A DNA stretch of 64,000 nucleotides from Kibdelosporangium banguiense (GTDB lineage: Bacteria > Actinomycetota > Actinomycetes > Mycobacteriales > Pseudonocardiaceae), in assembly GCF_017876405.1 (NCBI RefSeq), contig NZ_JAGINW010000001.1, positions 3,051,203 to 3,115,202 on the forward strand, given 5' to 3'. Below, piece by piece: positions 7,419 to 17,222 of the stretch. Numbering within the stretch: the first letter of the stretch is position 1; every line of letters starts with the position of its first letter. The position numbers and the translations under genes are program-made. Under the pieces are notes generated by a model. It searched no databases, had not been told where the DNA came from, and saw nothing but the letters and a program-made list of their open reading frames with translations.

Positions 7419-9752
7419 ATGAGCGCCCTCTTCGAGCTTCCCGGTACTACTCCTGTCAATCCGGCTGTCGCCGCCCTGATCGAGGGCCTCAACGACCGGC
7501 AGCGCCAGGCCGTCGAGCACAGCGGTTCGCCGCTGCTCGTGGTCGCGGGCGCCGGTTCGGGCAAGACCCGGGTGCTGACAAGGAGAATCGCGTATCTGCT
7601 GGCGGCGCGGAACGTGCATCCCGGCGAGATCATGGCGATCACGTTCACCAACAAGGCCGCCGCGGAGATGAAGGAGCGCGTGGCCGACCTGGTGGGCGGG
7701 CGCGCCAAGTCGATGTGGGTGTCGACGTTCCACTCCATGTGCGTGCGGATCATGCGCCGCGAGGCCAAGACGATCGGCATGACGTCGAACTTCTCGGTCT
7801 ACGACTCCGACGACACGCGCCGGCTGATCACGCTGGTGGCCCGCGATCTGGATCTCGACCCGAAGCGGTACGCCGCCCGTTCGCTGGCCGTGCAGATCTC
7901 GAACCTGAAGAACGAGCTGATCGACCACGAGGCCGCGGCCGGCCGTGCCACCAACGACTTCGAGCGCCGGGTCGCCGAGGTGTACGGCGTCTACCAGAAC
8001 CGGCTCACCCAGGCGAACGCGTTCGACTTCGACGATCTGATCATGAAGTCGGTCGAGCTGCTGCAGGCCTTCCCGGACGTCGCCGAGTACTACCGGCGCC
8101 GTTTCCGGCACGTGCTGGTCGACGAGTACCAGGACACCAACCACGCCCAGTACATGCTGGTCCGTGAACTGGTCGGGGTCGGCGCGGGCGACATCCCGCC
8201 CGGCGAGCTCTGTGTGGTCGGCGACGCGGACCAGTCGATCTACGCCTTTCGGGGTGCGACGATCCGCAACATCGAGGAGTTCGAGCGGGACTACCCGGAC
8301 GCGACCACCATCAAGCTGGAGCAGAACTACCGCTCCACACAGACGATTCTGTCCGCGGCGAACGCTGTCATCTCGCGTAACCAGGGCCGGATCGAGAAGC
8401 GGCTGTGGACCGACTCCGGCCAGGGCGAGAAGATCGTCGGCTACGTCGGCGACAACGAGCACGACGAGGCCGCGTTCGTGGCTGGAGAGATCGACAAGCT
8501 GGTGGACACCGGCGAAGCCCGCAACGGTGACATCGCGGTGTTCTACCGGACCAACAACCAGTCGCGGGTCTTCGAAGAGATCTTCATCCGGCTTGGCCTG
8601 CCGTACAAAGTCGTTGGCGGCGTGCGGTTCTACGAGCGCAAGGAAGTCCGGGACGCGTTGGCGTACCTGCGGGTGCTGGCCAACCCGGAGGACACGGTGT
8701 CGTTGCGCCGCATCCTCAATGTGCCCAAGCGTGGCATCGGCGATCGCGCGGAGGCCGTTGTCGCGACGCATGCCGAGCAGCAGCGGATCTCGTTCAACGC
8801 CGCCCTCCGCAAGGCGGCCGAGGGCCAGGTCCCGATGCTCAACCCGCGGTCGGAGAAATGCATCGCCGGGTTCGTCGAGCTCATCGATTCCTTGCGCGCC
8901 TTGGTCAATGACGGTGTGGCCGAGTTGCTCGAGGCCATCATCGACCGCACCGGCTACCAGGCTGAGCTGGAGGAGAGCGACGACCCCCAGGACGCGACCC
9001 GGCTGGACAACCTGCGCGAGCTGGTCACGGTCGCCCGGGAGTTCGCCCAGGTGCCGCCCGCGATCGAAGACGAGGAGACCTCGCCGGAGATGGGGTCGCT
9101 CGAGGCCTTCCTGGAGCGTGTTTCCCTTGTGGCGGACGCGGATCAGGTGCCGGACGCGGAATCCGACGGTGTGGTCACGCTGATGACGTTGCACACCGCG
9201 AAAGGCCTGGAGTACCCGGTCGTGTTCAGCACCGGCTGGGAGGACGGGATCTTCCCGCACATGCGGGCGCTGTCCGACAACGCAGAACTGGCAGAGGAAC
9301 GCCGTCTCGCCTACGTGGGGATCACGCGTGCGCGGGAGCGGCTGTACCTGTCGCGGGCCGTGATGCGGTCCGCGTGGGGGCAACCGTCGACCAACCCTGC
9401 TTCCCGCTTCCTGGACGAGATCCCGGCCGAGTTGATGGACTGGCGCAGGATCGAGCAGTCCCGGCGCTCGTCCGGCCCGTCCGCGGCCACCACGTGGAGC
9501 CGGTCCGGTTCGGACTCCGCCCAGGCCAGGATCGCCGCCCAGGGCATGCGTTCCACGTCCTTCAAGGGCTGGCAGGACACGCCCGCGCTGAAGCTCGAGG
9601 CAGGCGACCGCGTCAACCACGACAAGTACGGCCTCGGCACGGTCGTCGCGACCGACGGCCAGGGCCCGAGGGCCACCGCCACGATCGACTTCGGCAGCTC
9701 CGGCACGATCCGGCTGATGCTGATCGGCAGTGTCCCGCTGGTGAAACTCTGA
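7419..9752 (+). CDS. pcrA: ATP-dependent DNA helicase UvrD1/PcrA
   Basis: SF1A 3'-5' helicase of 777 residues for nucleotide excision repair and fork rescue. All motifs are visible: Q-motif LNDRQRQAVEH, Walker A AGAGSGKT, motif Ia AITFTNKAAAEMKER, motif II DEYQDTN, motif III GDADQSIYAFRGA, motif IV LEQNYRST, motif V TLHTAKGLEYPVVF, and motif VI EERRLAYVGITRARERLYL. The C-terminus (GDRVNHDKYGLGTVV to the end) is the Tudor-like domain that binds RNA polymerase. I use the ATG of MSALFELPG. A -10-like TACCTT (7405-7410) lies 8 bases before it with no Shine-Dalgarno, suggesting a leaderless mRNA; the open frame begins earlier without support. Position beside chorismate mutase and the M23 peptidase matches mycobacterial uvrD1. 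Confidence 0.97.
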   Translation: MSALFELPGTTPVNPAVAALIEGLNDRQRQAVEHSGSPLLVVAGAGSGKTRVLTRRIAYLLAARNVHPGEIMAITFTNKAAAEMKERVADLVGGRAKSMWVSTFHSMCVRIMRREAKTIGMTSNFSVYDSDDTRRLITLVARDLDLDPKRYAARSLAVQISNLKNELIDHEAAAGRATNDFERRVAEVYGVYQNRLTQANAFDFDDLIMKSVELLQAFPDVAEYYRRRFRHVLVDEYQDTNHAQYMLVRELVGVGAGDIPPGELCVVGDADQSIYAFRGATIRNIEEFERDYPDATTIKLEQNYRSTQTILSAANAVISRNQGRIEKRLWTDSGQGEKIVGYVGDNEHDEAAFVAGEIDKLVDTGEARNGDIAVFYRTNNQSRVFEEIFIRLGLPYKVVGGVRFYERKEVRDALAYLRVLANPEDTVSLRRILNVPKRGIGDRAEAVVATHAEQQRISFNAALRKAAEGQVPMLNPRSEKCIAGFVELIDSLRALVNDGVAELLEAIIDRTGYQAELEESDDPQDATRLDNLRELVTVAREFAQVPPAIEDEETSPEMGSLEAFLERVSLVADADQVPDAESDGVVTLMTLHTAKGLEYPVVFSTGWEDGIFPHMRALSDNAELAEERRLAYVGITRARERLYLSRAVMRSAWGQPSTNPASRFLDEIPAELMDWRRIEQSRRSSGPSAATTWSRSGSDSAQARIAAQGMRSTSFKGWQDTPALKLEAGDRVNHDKYGLGTVVATDGQGPRATATIDFGSSGTIRLMLIGSVPLVKL

Positions 9753-9872
9753 GCCCTTAGGGGTTGATCCCTGAAGTTTCTTTCAGGGGCGCATAAGACC
9801 GTTCCCCGATGCGTGCGATCCATTCCCGGTAAAGGATCGGAGCTGACAGACACACGCTCTGGGGAGAGGCAC

Positions 9873-10613
9873 ATGAACACCAAACCTATTCAGGACGCGG
9901 TCAGCAACTGGTTCCGGCGCACGGCGGGCGGTGATCAGCGCCCGGTGATGTTCGACATAAACACGACATATCCGGCACTGCGCAGCCTGGACGTTTCGTA
10001 TGCCGATATCCGGGCCGAACTCGAGGGCGTCCTGGCCGACCGCGAGACCCTGCCGGCCTACCACGATCTTGACCCCGACCAGGCGACGATCTCCAACGTC
10101 ACGCCGAATCAGTGGAAGATCTTCTACCTCTGGGCGATGGGCGAACGGGCGGAGCCGAACGCGTCCAAATGTCCCAGGACCAGTGCGCTGCTGGCCTCGA
10201 TCCCGAACGTCTTCCAGGCGTTCTTCTCGATTCTGGAACCCGGGAAATCAATTCCGGAGCACGAGGGCCCGTATTGCGGCTACCTGCGTTATCACCTCGG
10301 CCTGATCGTCCCCGACGACGCACCGCCACGCATTCGTGTGCGCGACGAGTGGTACACCTGGCAGGAAAAGCAAAGCGTCCTCTTCGATGATTCGTGGAAT
10401 CACGAAGTGGTCAACGAGAGCACCGGCGAACGAATCGTCCTGATCGTCGACGTCCTGCGCCCCATGCCCCTGCCTCAGACCATCGTCAACCATGGTGTCG
10501 CGGTGGCGGCCCGGTACGTCTACGGCCGCAAGGTCCTCCAACGCGCCGCCGAAGCCCGTCCAGCACCCTCCCCGGCACCCGAGCCCACTCCGGCTTCCGC
10601 GAACACGCACTGA
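9873..10613 (+). CDS. Aspartyl/asparaginyl beta-hydroxylase-like dioxygenase
   Basis: 246 residues of the Asp/Asn beta-hydroxylase (LpxO-like) Fe(II)/2-oxoglutarate dioxygenase family. The metal-binding core is clear: IPEHEGPYCGYLRYHLGLIVP supplies the first His and the R-H-L strand. WQEKQSVLFDDSWNHEVVNES supplies FDDS-x-x-H with the second His, and GERIVLIVDVLRP gives the Arg that contacts 2-oxoglutarate. The C-terminus is Pro/Ala-rich. The ATG at 9873 follows GGGGAGAGG; the frame remains open about 60 bases upstream without a better site. The substrate could be a lipid acyl chain, peptide or small metabolite and cannot be read from sequence. It is interposed between pcrA and the M23 peptidase, so it is an insertion relative to the mycobacterial order. 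Confidence 0.88.
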   Translation: MNTKPIQDAVSNWFRRTAGGDQRPVMFDINTTYPALRSLDVSYADIRAELEGVLADRETLPAYHDLDPDQATISNVTPNQWKIFYLWAMGERAEPNASKCPRTSALLASIPNVFQAFFSILEPGKSIPEHEGPYCGYLRYHLGLIVPDDAPPRIRVRDEWYTWQEKQSVLFDDSWNHEVVNESTGERIVLIVDVLRPMPLPQTIVNHGVAVAARYVYGRKVLQRAAEARPAPSPAPEPTPASANTH

Positions 10614-10616
10614 CCG

Positions 10617-10773
10617 GCTTTGTCGCGCTGGTCATTTACGCACCGCAACACGCCCGGCATCGCCCCGGCCGCAGCGCTGCCCGGCCCCGAGCGAAGAAGC
10701 CGGCCAGCGTGGGGCGGGGTGGAAATGACCGGCTTTGGCGACAAAGCCCGTCCGAGCGGAGCGAGGACATCAG
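10617..10773 (+). repeat. Dispersed intergenic repeat, copy A
   Basis: The sequence from the end of the hydroxylase gene to about 10773 is repeated, in reverse orientation, at 53031-53189. Shared blocks include GGTCATTTACGCACCGCAAC, ACACGCCCGGC, GGCGGGGTGGAAATG-CCGGC, TTTGGCGAC and GCCCGTCCGAGCG-AGCGAGG. The middle differs by substitutions and small indels. A 46-base partial copy lies at 52401-52446. No coding or transposase function is visible; it resembles a REP/BIME-like intergenic repeat. Confidence 0.75.
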
Positions 10774-10844
10774 AAACTGTCAGACCTCTGTGCTTGACTG
10801 CGGAACATGCAGGCGAACCTGGGCAAGCAAGGGGTGGTGACATC

Positions 10845-11108
10845 GTGGATGAGATCTTGTTTCGCGCGCTTGTCGAGCGTGTGGGCGGCTATCTGGACGG
10901 CGTTGAGCGGCTGTCTTGGGGACAGCCGGGTCAGTTTTCGGAGGCGGGGCGGGAGCTGCGCAGGCTTGCTGGTGCCTGGCGGTCGCTCCTCGGGGTGCAC
11001 GCGCCTTCGGGCCGTGGCCGACGATGCTCAGGGTGTCAGACGTCGCGTGGGTCCCCGGCGATGTGCTCGGTGTGGCGGGTCGCCGGGGCCTGGTTCGTCA
11101 GAGCTTGA
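10845..11108 (+). CDS. Small actinobacterial protein with CxxC end
   Basis: 87 residues, starting GTG after GGGGTGGTGAC. The helical N-terminus (DEILFRALVERVGGYLDGVERL) is followed by RELRRLAGAWRSLLGVHAPSGRGRRCSGCQ, a pattern I recall from many small actinobacterial proteins in which a WR-LL-H-P-GRC-xx-C segment closes the protein. Function is unknown; the Cys pair could bind metal. It converges on the M23 peptidase gene, overlapping by 11 bases, and follows the dispersed repeat. Confidence 0.55.
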   Translation: MDEILFRALVERVGGYLDGVERLSWGQPGQFSEAGRELRRLAGAWRSLLGVHAPSGRGRRCSGCQTSRGSPAMCSVWRVAGAWFVRA

Positions 11109-11910
11109 CGTTGCGCTGCGCGAGCCAGGGGGCGGGGTTCATCTTGCGGCCGCTGGAGTCCCAGATCTCGAAGTGCAGGTGGGTTCCGGTGGACTGACCG
11201 CGGTTGCCCATCCGGGCGATCTGGTCGCCGGCCTTGACCTTGGCGCCTTCTTTGATCGTTATCGAGTCCATGTGGCCGTAGACGCTGACGGTGCCGTCGG
11301 CGTGGAGGATGCGGACCCAGAGGCCGAATCCGCTGGCCGGGCCCGCCTCGATCACGACGCCGTCGGTGACCGCGCGGATCGGGGAGCCGAACTTGCCCGC
11401 GATGTCCACGCCGAAGTGGGTCGTGCCCCACCGGGCGCCGAAGCCGGAGGTGAACACGCCCTCGGCGGGCCGCACGTACTTCGGCCGGGTGGCCTCGGCC
11501 TTCTCGGCCTCGATCTTGGCGGTGCGGTTGGCGATGAGCTGGGCGCTCTGGGTCAGCTTGCGGGCTTCCGAGCCGGCGTCGGTGACCTGCGCGACCGTGA
11601 GGATCTCGGGGGCCGCGGCGTCAGTGACCGAGTCGCCGCCGACGCCGAACGCGGCGGTGGCGCCATCAGTGTTCGAAAGCGGGGCGATGTCGTCACCGGA
11701 GGCGCCTGCCTTCAGCGTCTGACCTGCTGCTGCGGCCGCGAACGCGCCAATGGCGACGGCGGCGACAACCACGCGACCACGCAACGCGGGTGGCGGCGCC
11801 GGAAGCCGGTGCGCACCACGCTCTGCACGATCGTCGCCGGGAGCGCGGTCAAGCGCTTCCAGCAGCACTGCAGACTGCTTCTGCCCGCCGGGGGAGCGGT
11901 GTCGAGACAA
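11098..11910 (-). CDS. M23-family (LytM-type) metallopeptidase
   Basis: About 270 residues. A basic cytoplasmic tail, one membrane/signal segment ([20 protein letters not shown]), a helical region (EARKLTQSAQLIANRTAKIEAEKAE), then the M23 domain: FTSGFGARWGTTHFGVDIAG with the first zinc His and Asp, YGHMDSITIKEGAKVKAGDQIA, and GTHLHFEIW with the HLH zinc motif. It should cleave peptidoglycan cross-bridges or act as a hydrolase regulator at the wall. The TTG at 11910 has AGAAGGGCAGG just upstream and gives a sensible N-terminus; the frame continues to 12159 without supporting features. Orthologous in position to Rv0950c. Confidence 0.85.
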   Translation of the reverse strand: MSRHRSPGGQKQSAVLLEALDRAPGDDRAERGAHRLPAPPPALRGRVVVAAVAIGAFAAAAAGQTLKAGASGDDIAPLSNTDGATAAFGVGGDSVTDAAAPEILTVAQVTDAGSEARKLTQSAQLIANRTAKIEAEKAEATRPKYVRPAEGVFTSGFGARWGTTHFGVDIAGKFGSPIRAVTDGVVIEAGPASGFGLWVRILHADGTVSVYGHMDSITIKEGAKVKAGDQIARMGNRGQSTGTHLHFEIWDSSGRKMNPAPWLAQRNVKL

Positions 11911-12716
11911 AGCCTGCCCTTCTGTCTCGGGGAGATCCGGGCGGGCGCACCTCGGCTCGCGGGGACGAGCTCTGGCGTGGACACCGGGCGGGGGAACCCG
12001 GGTGAGTGGTTCGGGGGACCACTCCATCCAGCCGTGACCGGACCGTGACAACGGACCGGGGGACAGTAACGGGGGGAGACAGTCCAGGGCAACTTCCCAG
12101 ACGCACGTTGTGCCGAACAGGTTGCCTCGAGAGATCGCTGTCCAGCCACTATTACCCAAAGTTAGAGGGATATAACACGCTCGGATGTGACCTGCGTTAC
12201 GCCAACTGGGCGGTTCGCAACCCCATTCGGGGGTCTGACGTCCTGTCCTGAATCGGGTCGTTCGGAAGCCGCTCGCAAGCCGTGATCAACGCCCGGCGGT
12301 ATGCAGCCCGTGCAACTTATCGGTAATCACTTGCACCCGGACTGTGCCGCGCCACGCACGGGTGCGAACCCCGCTGAGTCGACGGTCACCACCGGGGTTG
12401 CCCGATGGCGGGAACCGGCCTGCCGGGCAAGCCTGGGCCCACCGGTTCGGTTACTGCGACGGCCGATCGCAGCCTGCTGACCTGGGTAGATGCCGATCTT
12501 CAAGTGGAGCACGGGCGGCCGGCGGCCGACGGATCTCCGGCCTGGTGCACGGCCTGTCCTCCGGGCGGCCCAGGCGGGTGCCGTTCGGCGAATCGCCGCC
12601 GCCGCTCACTGGATGACGGTGACCTGGCCTTATGTCGGGTTGTCGCTGGTAGGCGGGGTGCGTCCGGTATGGACGTGGTCGGATGCGGCCATAGTCAGCT
12701 TGCTAGGTTCGGGCCG
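11911..12716. other. Long divergent non-coding region
   Basis: About 800 bases between the M23 gene (minus) and the membrane protein gene (plus). It should contain both promoters and a long 5' leader of the M23 gene. I looked for the c-di-AMP (ydaO) riboswitch that precedes some actinobacterial wall-hydrolase genes and could not recognise its conserved core. AT-richer promoter-like sequence occurs around 12155-12180. Open frames through the region have atypical, shadow-like composition. Confidence 0.45.
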
Positions 12717-14549
12717 ATGAGTTCGCGGACCCGATCGTCGGAATCCCGGCCCGCGCGGCCGGAAACCGACCCGACCCCCGAGGGTGCTGACCCAGTGGCT
12801 GACCGGCTGAGCTGGGCGGAAGTGCCGGCATTGCTCAAGGTGGCGGTGCTTGTCGCGGCGGTCGGGGCGGTGCTGAGAGCGGTCGGCCCCGTGATCGGTG
12901 TCGTCGACGCTGCCCCCGCGTACGGCAGCGGGCCGTTGCTGATCGCGCTGGCGATCCTGCCTGCGCTGGTCGCGGGCGGGCTCCTGGCAGCGAAGCGGCC
13001 GATCACCGCCGCCGGTGTCCTGATCGGCGGGGCGTTGCTCGGGATCGGGCTGCTGTTCATCGACCTGCAGCTCGTCGCGGACGCACTGGTTGTGTCCCGG
13101 CCTGAACTGGCGGTGCCGACGAGCCTGGATCCATTGGCGGCGGGCGCGGGCACGTGGCTGCTTGTGGCCGGGCATGTGCTGACGATCGCGGCGGGCGCGA
13201 TGGTGCTTTTGCGCGCCGGCGCGCAGCCAGGTTCCGTGATCGCGGCCGAGTTCGACGAGTCCACTGAGGCCGAAGCGGCCGAGCGGAAGCGCCTGCTCGG
13301 CTGGGGTCTGGCGTTCGGCGGGCTGACGGCGCTCGGTCTGGCCATGCCGCCGTTCGCCTCGGACAACGCGTTCATCATCACGCCCGACCTGATGAACGGC
13401 CCGACTCTTGTCCTGGCGGGCGGACTGATCAGCGTCATCGCGATCGTCCTGGGCATCGTGCTCGCGGGTACGGCGCGCACGCCGAAACTCAGCCGAGGTG
13501 TCCTGCTCGGTGTCGCCATCGCGGTGCTGGCTTTCCTGCTGCCACAGCAGATCGCGGGATACTCGGTCGACTGGTTGCACACCGACTGGCGGTCCTACCT
13601 GGCGACGGCCGGTGTGGCCGGACTGGTCGCCGTCGCGCTGATCAGGCCGAAAACCAAGACTGCCAAGCAAAGCGCGCCGGTCGAGTACACCGCGGGCCGT
13701 TGGCACGTGATCGCCGGAGTGCTGGCGATCCTCGGCGGCGGTGCCGCGATCCTGGGCCGTACCAGTGACTTGTTCGTCGTGGAGATCCCGACGGACACCC
13801 CGATCAGCCAGACCGACGTCCTTGTCCTGCTGTCCGGCGTGCGCCCGGCGGAGTACGCGAACCGCCTGCTGCTGCCCGCTGGTCTCCTTCTTGTTGTGCT
13901 TGGTGTTCTCCTTCTGATCAGGCCTGTCGCCGCGCTCGCGCGGCCAGCGCTGAGCGTTGCCTGGGTCGGGATTCCGTTCGCCGGGTTCCTTGCGCTGGAC
14001 GCGTTGTTCACCGCGACAGGAACAAGCAGTGCCATCCGGTCCGGCGCCGCCGCATGGTGGACAGTGGCCGCCGTGTTGCTGGCTATCGGCGCGGCAGTGT
14101 GCGCGATGGCGGCGGGCGCCGTCGAGCGTGACGACGTCGACCTCACGGACCGTCCGTCCAACATCATCCTGATGGCGCCGGTGGCGGCCGCGATCCTGTT
14201 CGCGATCGGCGCGTTCGGGCTGCCGACCATGCGGGCGCCCGAGTACGTCGCCCCCGGGATCTGGTCGAACTTCCGGCTCGCCTCGTGGGGCCTGCTGATC
14301 GCGCTGATCGCAGTGCTCATCGCCGCGGTGCTCGCGGCGCGCAGCCGCCCGTCACGAGCTGCCTCGCTCCTGCTCGGTAGTGCCGCGCTCGTCGCGGTGC
14401 GCGGGCTGGAGTTGCCATTGACGCAGGAGCGCGCCGAGGGAATCACCGGCGGACCGGGCACGTGGTTGTCGATCGCGTGCGCCGCGGCCTTCGTGATCAG
14501 TGCGTTCGTCGCGCTGGCGGTAAAGCCAGAGCCCGCCAAACGCCGATGA
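12717..14549 (+). CDS. Polytopic membrane protein of unknown function
   Basis: 610 residues with roughly 14 hydrophobic segments, a short charged N-terminus (MSSRTRSSESRPARPETDP) and a basic end (EPAKRR). Gene position immediately before sucC is typical for actinomycetes, but I cannot name the family. The ATG at 12717 lacks a Shine-Dalgarno and has TAGGTT (12704-12709) seven bases upstream, fitting a leaderless transcript; the frame extends to 12405 without coding character. Its stop overlaps the next start as ATGA, so the two genes are translationally coupled. Confidence 0.75.
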   Translation: MSSRTRSSESRPARPETDPTPEGADPVADRLSWAEVPALLKVAVLVAAVGAVLRAVGPVIGVVDAAPAYGSGPLLIALAILPALVAGGLLAAKRPITAAGVLIGGALLGIGLLFIDLQLVADALVVSRPELAVPTSLDPLAAGAGTWLLVAGHVLTIAAGAMVLLRAGAQPGSVIAAEFDESTEAEAAERKRLLGWGLAFGGLTALGLAMPPFASDNAFIITPDLMNGPTLVLAGGLISVIAIVLGIVLAGTARTPKLSRGVLLGVAIAVLAFLLPQQIAGYSVDWLHTDWRSYLATAGVAGLVAVALIRPKTKTAKQSAPVEYTAGRWHVIAGVLAILGGGAAILGRTSDLFVVEIPTDTPISQTDVLVLLSGVRPAEYANRLLLPAGLLLVVLGVLLLIRPVAALARPALSVAWVGIPFAGFLALDALFTATGTSSAIRSGAAAWWTVAAVLLAIGAAVCAMAAGAVERDDVDLTDRPSNIILMAPVAAAILFAIGAFGLPTMRAPEYVAPGIWSNFRLASWGLLIALIAVLIAAVLAARSRPSRAASLLLGSAALVAVRGLELPLTQERAEGITGGPGTWLSIACAAAFVISAFVALAVKPEPAKRR

Positions 14550-14896
14550 TCCGGCTGCTGCTGGTCGAACTCGAATCGGACGACATCGAGACGCAAACGC
14601 TCGCGCGAGCGCTCCGGGACCGTGGCGTCGAAGTCGTCTACGCGACGGCCGCGACCGCCGAGGAGATCGCACACGCCGCGATCCAGGAGGACGTGCGAGC
14701 CGTTGGTCTGGTGATCCGCACGGACGACCATCGCCGGATCGGTGCCGAACTGGCCGCCGAGACCGTGGTGTTCGCCACTGCGGAGGGCGACGAGCATGCT
14801 CTGCGGACGGCCGGAGTCAAGGCGGTTTTCCGGCCCGACAACGTCGAGGGCGTTGTGACCTGGGCTTCCGGCCAACCAGCCGGTCACGTGCGGTGA
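14546..14896 (+). CDS. Degenerate cobalamin-binding-domain protein
   Basis: 116 residues resembling the C-terminal B12-binding domain of methylmalonyl-CoA mutase: the LARALRDRGVEVVYA-TAEEIAHAAIQEDVRAVGL core matches the mutase segment around R-x-L-R-D-x-G-x-E-V and A-A-x-Q-E-D-V-x-x-x-G. The diagnostic D-x-H-x-x-G that coordinates cobalt is replaced by ESDDIETQ, so canonical base-off cobalamin binding is unlikely. ATG overlaps the stop of the membrane protein gene (ATGA). Function is unknown; possibly a regulatory Rossmann-like domain. Confidence 0.65.
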   Translation: MIRLLLVELESDDIETQTLARALRDRGVEVVYATAATAEEIAHAAIQEDVRAVGLVIRTDDHRRIGAELAAETVVFATAEGDEHALRTAGVKAVFRPDNVEGVVTWASGQPAGHVR

Positions 14897-14989
14897 CCGA
14901 CCTCACCAGTACCGACGGCCCGGCCCGCATCGCAGGTCGCTAGGGTCTTTTCGTCCAACGCAGTACAAGTGGTTGAGCAGGAGCTCTCA

Positions 14990-16168
14990 GTGGACCTGTA
15001 CGAGTACCAGGCGAAGGACCTCTTCGCCGCCCACGGAGTGCCGGTGCTGCCGGGCTCCGTGGCTGACAACCCCGAAGACGCCAAGGCGATCGCCGCGGAA
15101 CTCGCGAGCACGGTCGTGGTCAAGGCGCAGGTCAAGACCGGCGGCCGCGGCAAGGCCGGCGGCGTCAAACTGGCCGACACCCCCGAGGACACGCAAGCCA
15201 AGGCCGAGGCGATCCTCGGTCTGGACATCAAGGGCCACGTGGTCCGCCGGGTGCTGGTCACGCCGGCGTCCGACATCGCCGAGGAGTACTACTTCTCGTT
15301 CCTGCTCGACCGGGCCAACCGCAAGTTCCTCGCGATGGCGTCCGTCGAGGGCGGCATGGACATCGAAGAGGTGGCCGCCACCAAGCCCGAGGCACTCGCC
15401 AAGATCCTGATCGACCCGATCGAGGGCGTGGACCTGGCCAAGGCCAAGGAGATCTCGGCCGCCGCGAAGTTCCCCGAGGCCGTGGCCGGCCAGGTCGCCG
15501 AGGTCATCGTCAAGCTGTGGGACGCCTTCGTGGCCGAGGACGCCACCCTGGTCGAGGTCAACCCGCTGGTCCGGGACCCGCAGGACAAGATCATCGCGTT
15601 GGACGGCAAGGTCACGCTGGACGACAACGCCTCCTTCCGGCACCCCGCGCACGCGGACCTGGTGGACACCGCCGCGGAGGACCCGCTCGAGGCGGCCGCC
15701 AAGGCCAAGGACCTCAACTACGTCAAGCTCGACGGCCAGGTCGGCATCATCGGCAACGGCGCGGGCCTGGTCATGTCCACTTTGGACGTCGTGGCCTACG
15801 CGGGCGAGAAGCACGGCGGCGTCAAGCCGGCGAACTTCCTCGACATCGGTGGTGGCGCGTCGGCCGAGGTGATGGCCAACGGCCTGGAGATCATCCTGTC
15901 CGACCCGGACGTGCGCAGCGTCTTCGTGAACGTCTTCGGCGGCATCACCGCCTGTGACGCGGTCGCCAACGGCATCGTGCAGGCCTTCGCCCTGCTGGAG
16001 TCCCGCGGCGAGGCGGTCAGCCGCCCGATCGTGGTCCGGCTCGACGGCAACAACGCCGACGAAGGCCGCCGCATCCTGACCGAGGCGGCCCTGCCCGGCC
16101 TCGAGCAGGTCGACACCATGGACAACGCGGCCGACAAGGCCGCCGCACTTGCCTTTGCGGGGGCGTGA
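14990..16168 (+). CDS. sucC: Succinyl-CoA synthetase (ADP-forming) beta subunit
   Basis: 392 residues, the ATP-grasp subunit of the TCA-cycle enzyme that interconverts succinyl-CoA and succinate with ADP or GDP. Start motif [11 protein letters not shown], the [20 protein letters not shown] nucleotide-binding segment, LVEVNPL, and [10 protein letters not shown] with FVNVFGGIT are diagnostic. GTG at 14990 follows AGGAG by 6 bases; the longer frame beginning MVEQELS includes that ribosome site and is rejected. Forms an operon with sucD. Confidence 0.97.
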   Translation: MDLYEYQAKDLFAAHGVPVLPGSVADNPEDAKAIAAELASTVVVKAQVKTGGRGKAGGVKLADTPEDTQAKAEAILGLDIKGHVVRRVLVTPASDIAEEYYFSFLLDRANRKFLAMASVEGGMDIEEVAATKPEALAKILIDPIEGVDLAKAKEISAAAKFPEAVAGQVAEVIVKLWDAFVAEDATLVEVNPLVRDPQDKIIALDGKVTLDDNASFRHPAHADLVDTAAEDPLEAAAKAKDLNYVKLDGQVGIIGNGAGLVMSTLDVVAYAGEKHGGVKPANFLDIGGGASAEVMANGLEIILSDPDVRSVFVNVFGGITACDAVANGIVQAFALLESRGEAVSRPIVVRLDGNNADEGRRILTEAALPGLEQVDTMDNAADKAAALAFAGA

Positions 16169-16173
16169 GACAG

Positions 16174-17061
16174 ATGGCCATCTTCCTCAACGAGAACTCC
16201 AAGGTCATCGTCCAGGGCATGACCGGCTCCGAGGGCACCAAACACACCAAGCGGATGCTCAAGTCGGGCACGAACATCGTCGGCGGCGTGAACCCGCGCA
16301 AGGCGGGCACCGAGGCCGACATCGACGGCACCCTGATCCCGGTGTTCGGCTCGGTGGCCGAGGCGATCGAGAAGACCGGCGCGGACGTCTCGGTGATCTT
16401 CGTTCCGCCGAAGTTCGCCAAGGACGCCGTGATCGAGGCGATCGACGCCGAGATCGGCCTGGCTGTCGTGATCACCGAGGGCATCCCGGTGCACGACTCG
16501 GCGTACTTCTGGGCGCATGCCTGCGCGAAGGGCAACAAGACCCAGATCATCGGCCCGAACTGCCCCGGCGTGATCTCGCCCGGCAAGTCCAACGCGGGCA
16601 TCATCCCGGCCGACATCACCGGCCCGGGCAAGATCGGCCTGGTCTCGAAGTCCGGCACGCTGACCTACCAGCTGATGTACGAGCTGCGGGACATCGGCTT
16701 CTCCACCGCGGTGGGCATCGGCGGCGACCCGGTCATCGGCACCACGCACATCGACGCGCTCAAGGCGTTCCAGGATGACCCGGAGACCGAGGTCATCGTG
16801 ATGATCGGTGAGATCGGCGGCGACGCCGAGGAGCGTGCGGCGGCGTTCATCAAGGAGAACGTCACCAAGCCGGTCGTCGGCTACGTCGCGGGCTTCACCG
16901 CGCCGGAGGGCAAGACCATGGGCCACGCGGGCGCGATCGTGTCCGGTTCGGCCGGTACCGCCGCCGCCAAGCAGGAAGCCCTTGAGGCAGCGGGCGTCAA
17001 GGTCGGCAAGACCCCGAGCGCGACGGCAGCGCTGGCGCGGGCGATCGTCGAAGGCAATTGA
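16174..17061 (+). CDS. sucD: Succinyl-CoA synthetase alpha subunit
   Basis: 295 residues, the CoA-binding, phosphohistidine-bearing subunit. [21 protein letters not shown] is the family start, with Rossmann binding of Co[15 protein letters not shown] near the catalytic centre, and GHAGAIVSG containing the phosphorylated His. The ATG lies 5 bases after the sucC stop; an upstream GTG that overlaps the sucC stop (GTGA) would add three residues. Co-transcribed with sucC. Confidence 0.97.
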   Translation: MAIFLNENSKVIVQGMTGSEGTKHTKRMLKSGTNIVGGVNPRKAGTEADIDGTLIPVFGSVAEAIEKTGADVSVIFVPPKFAKDAVIEAIDAEIGLAVVITEGIPVHDSAYFWAHACAKGNKTQIIGPNCPGVISPGKSNAGIIPADITGPGKIGLVSKSGTLTYQLMYELRDIGFSTAVGIGGDPVIGTTHIDALKAFQDDPETEVIVMIGEIGGDAEERAAAFIKENVTKPVVGYVAGFTAPEGKTMGHAGAIVSGSAGTAAAKQEALEAAGVKVGKTPSATAALARAIVEGN

Positions 17062-17222
17062 AGTTCAAAGGTCATTAACTGACAGGGCCGGGCGCTGGTG
17101 TAGCGTCCGGCCCTGCCATATGCAGTAACCGGCTCGGCCGGAGGGAACCGAGACGTGCCGGTCTGCGTCAGAAGTGGAAAAATTCTGTCCGAACTGTCGT
17201 GGTTAGCCGAGGAGAGCGTGCG

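Noticed and set aside
7305-9620. 771-codon minus-strand open frame opposite pcrA
   Set aside because: It mirrors pcrA, has no family motifs, and pcrA shows all helicase motifs; a typical high-GC antisense shadow.
11911-12160. Possible c-di-AMP (ydaO-type) riboswitch in the M23 leader
   Set aside because: The wall-hydrolase context made it likely, but the conserved junction and GGGGAACC-type core could not be found on the minus strand.
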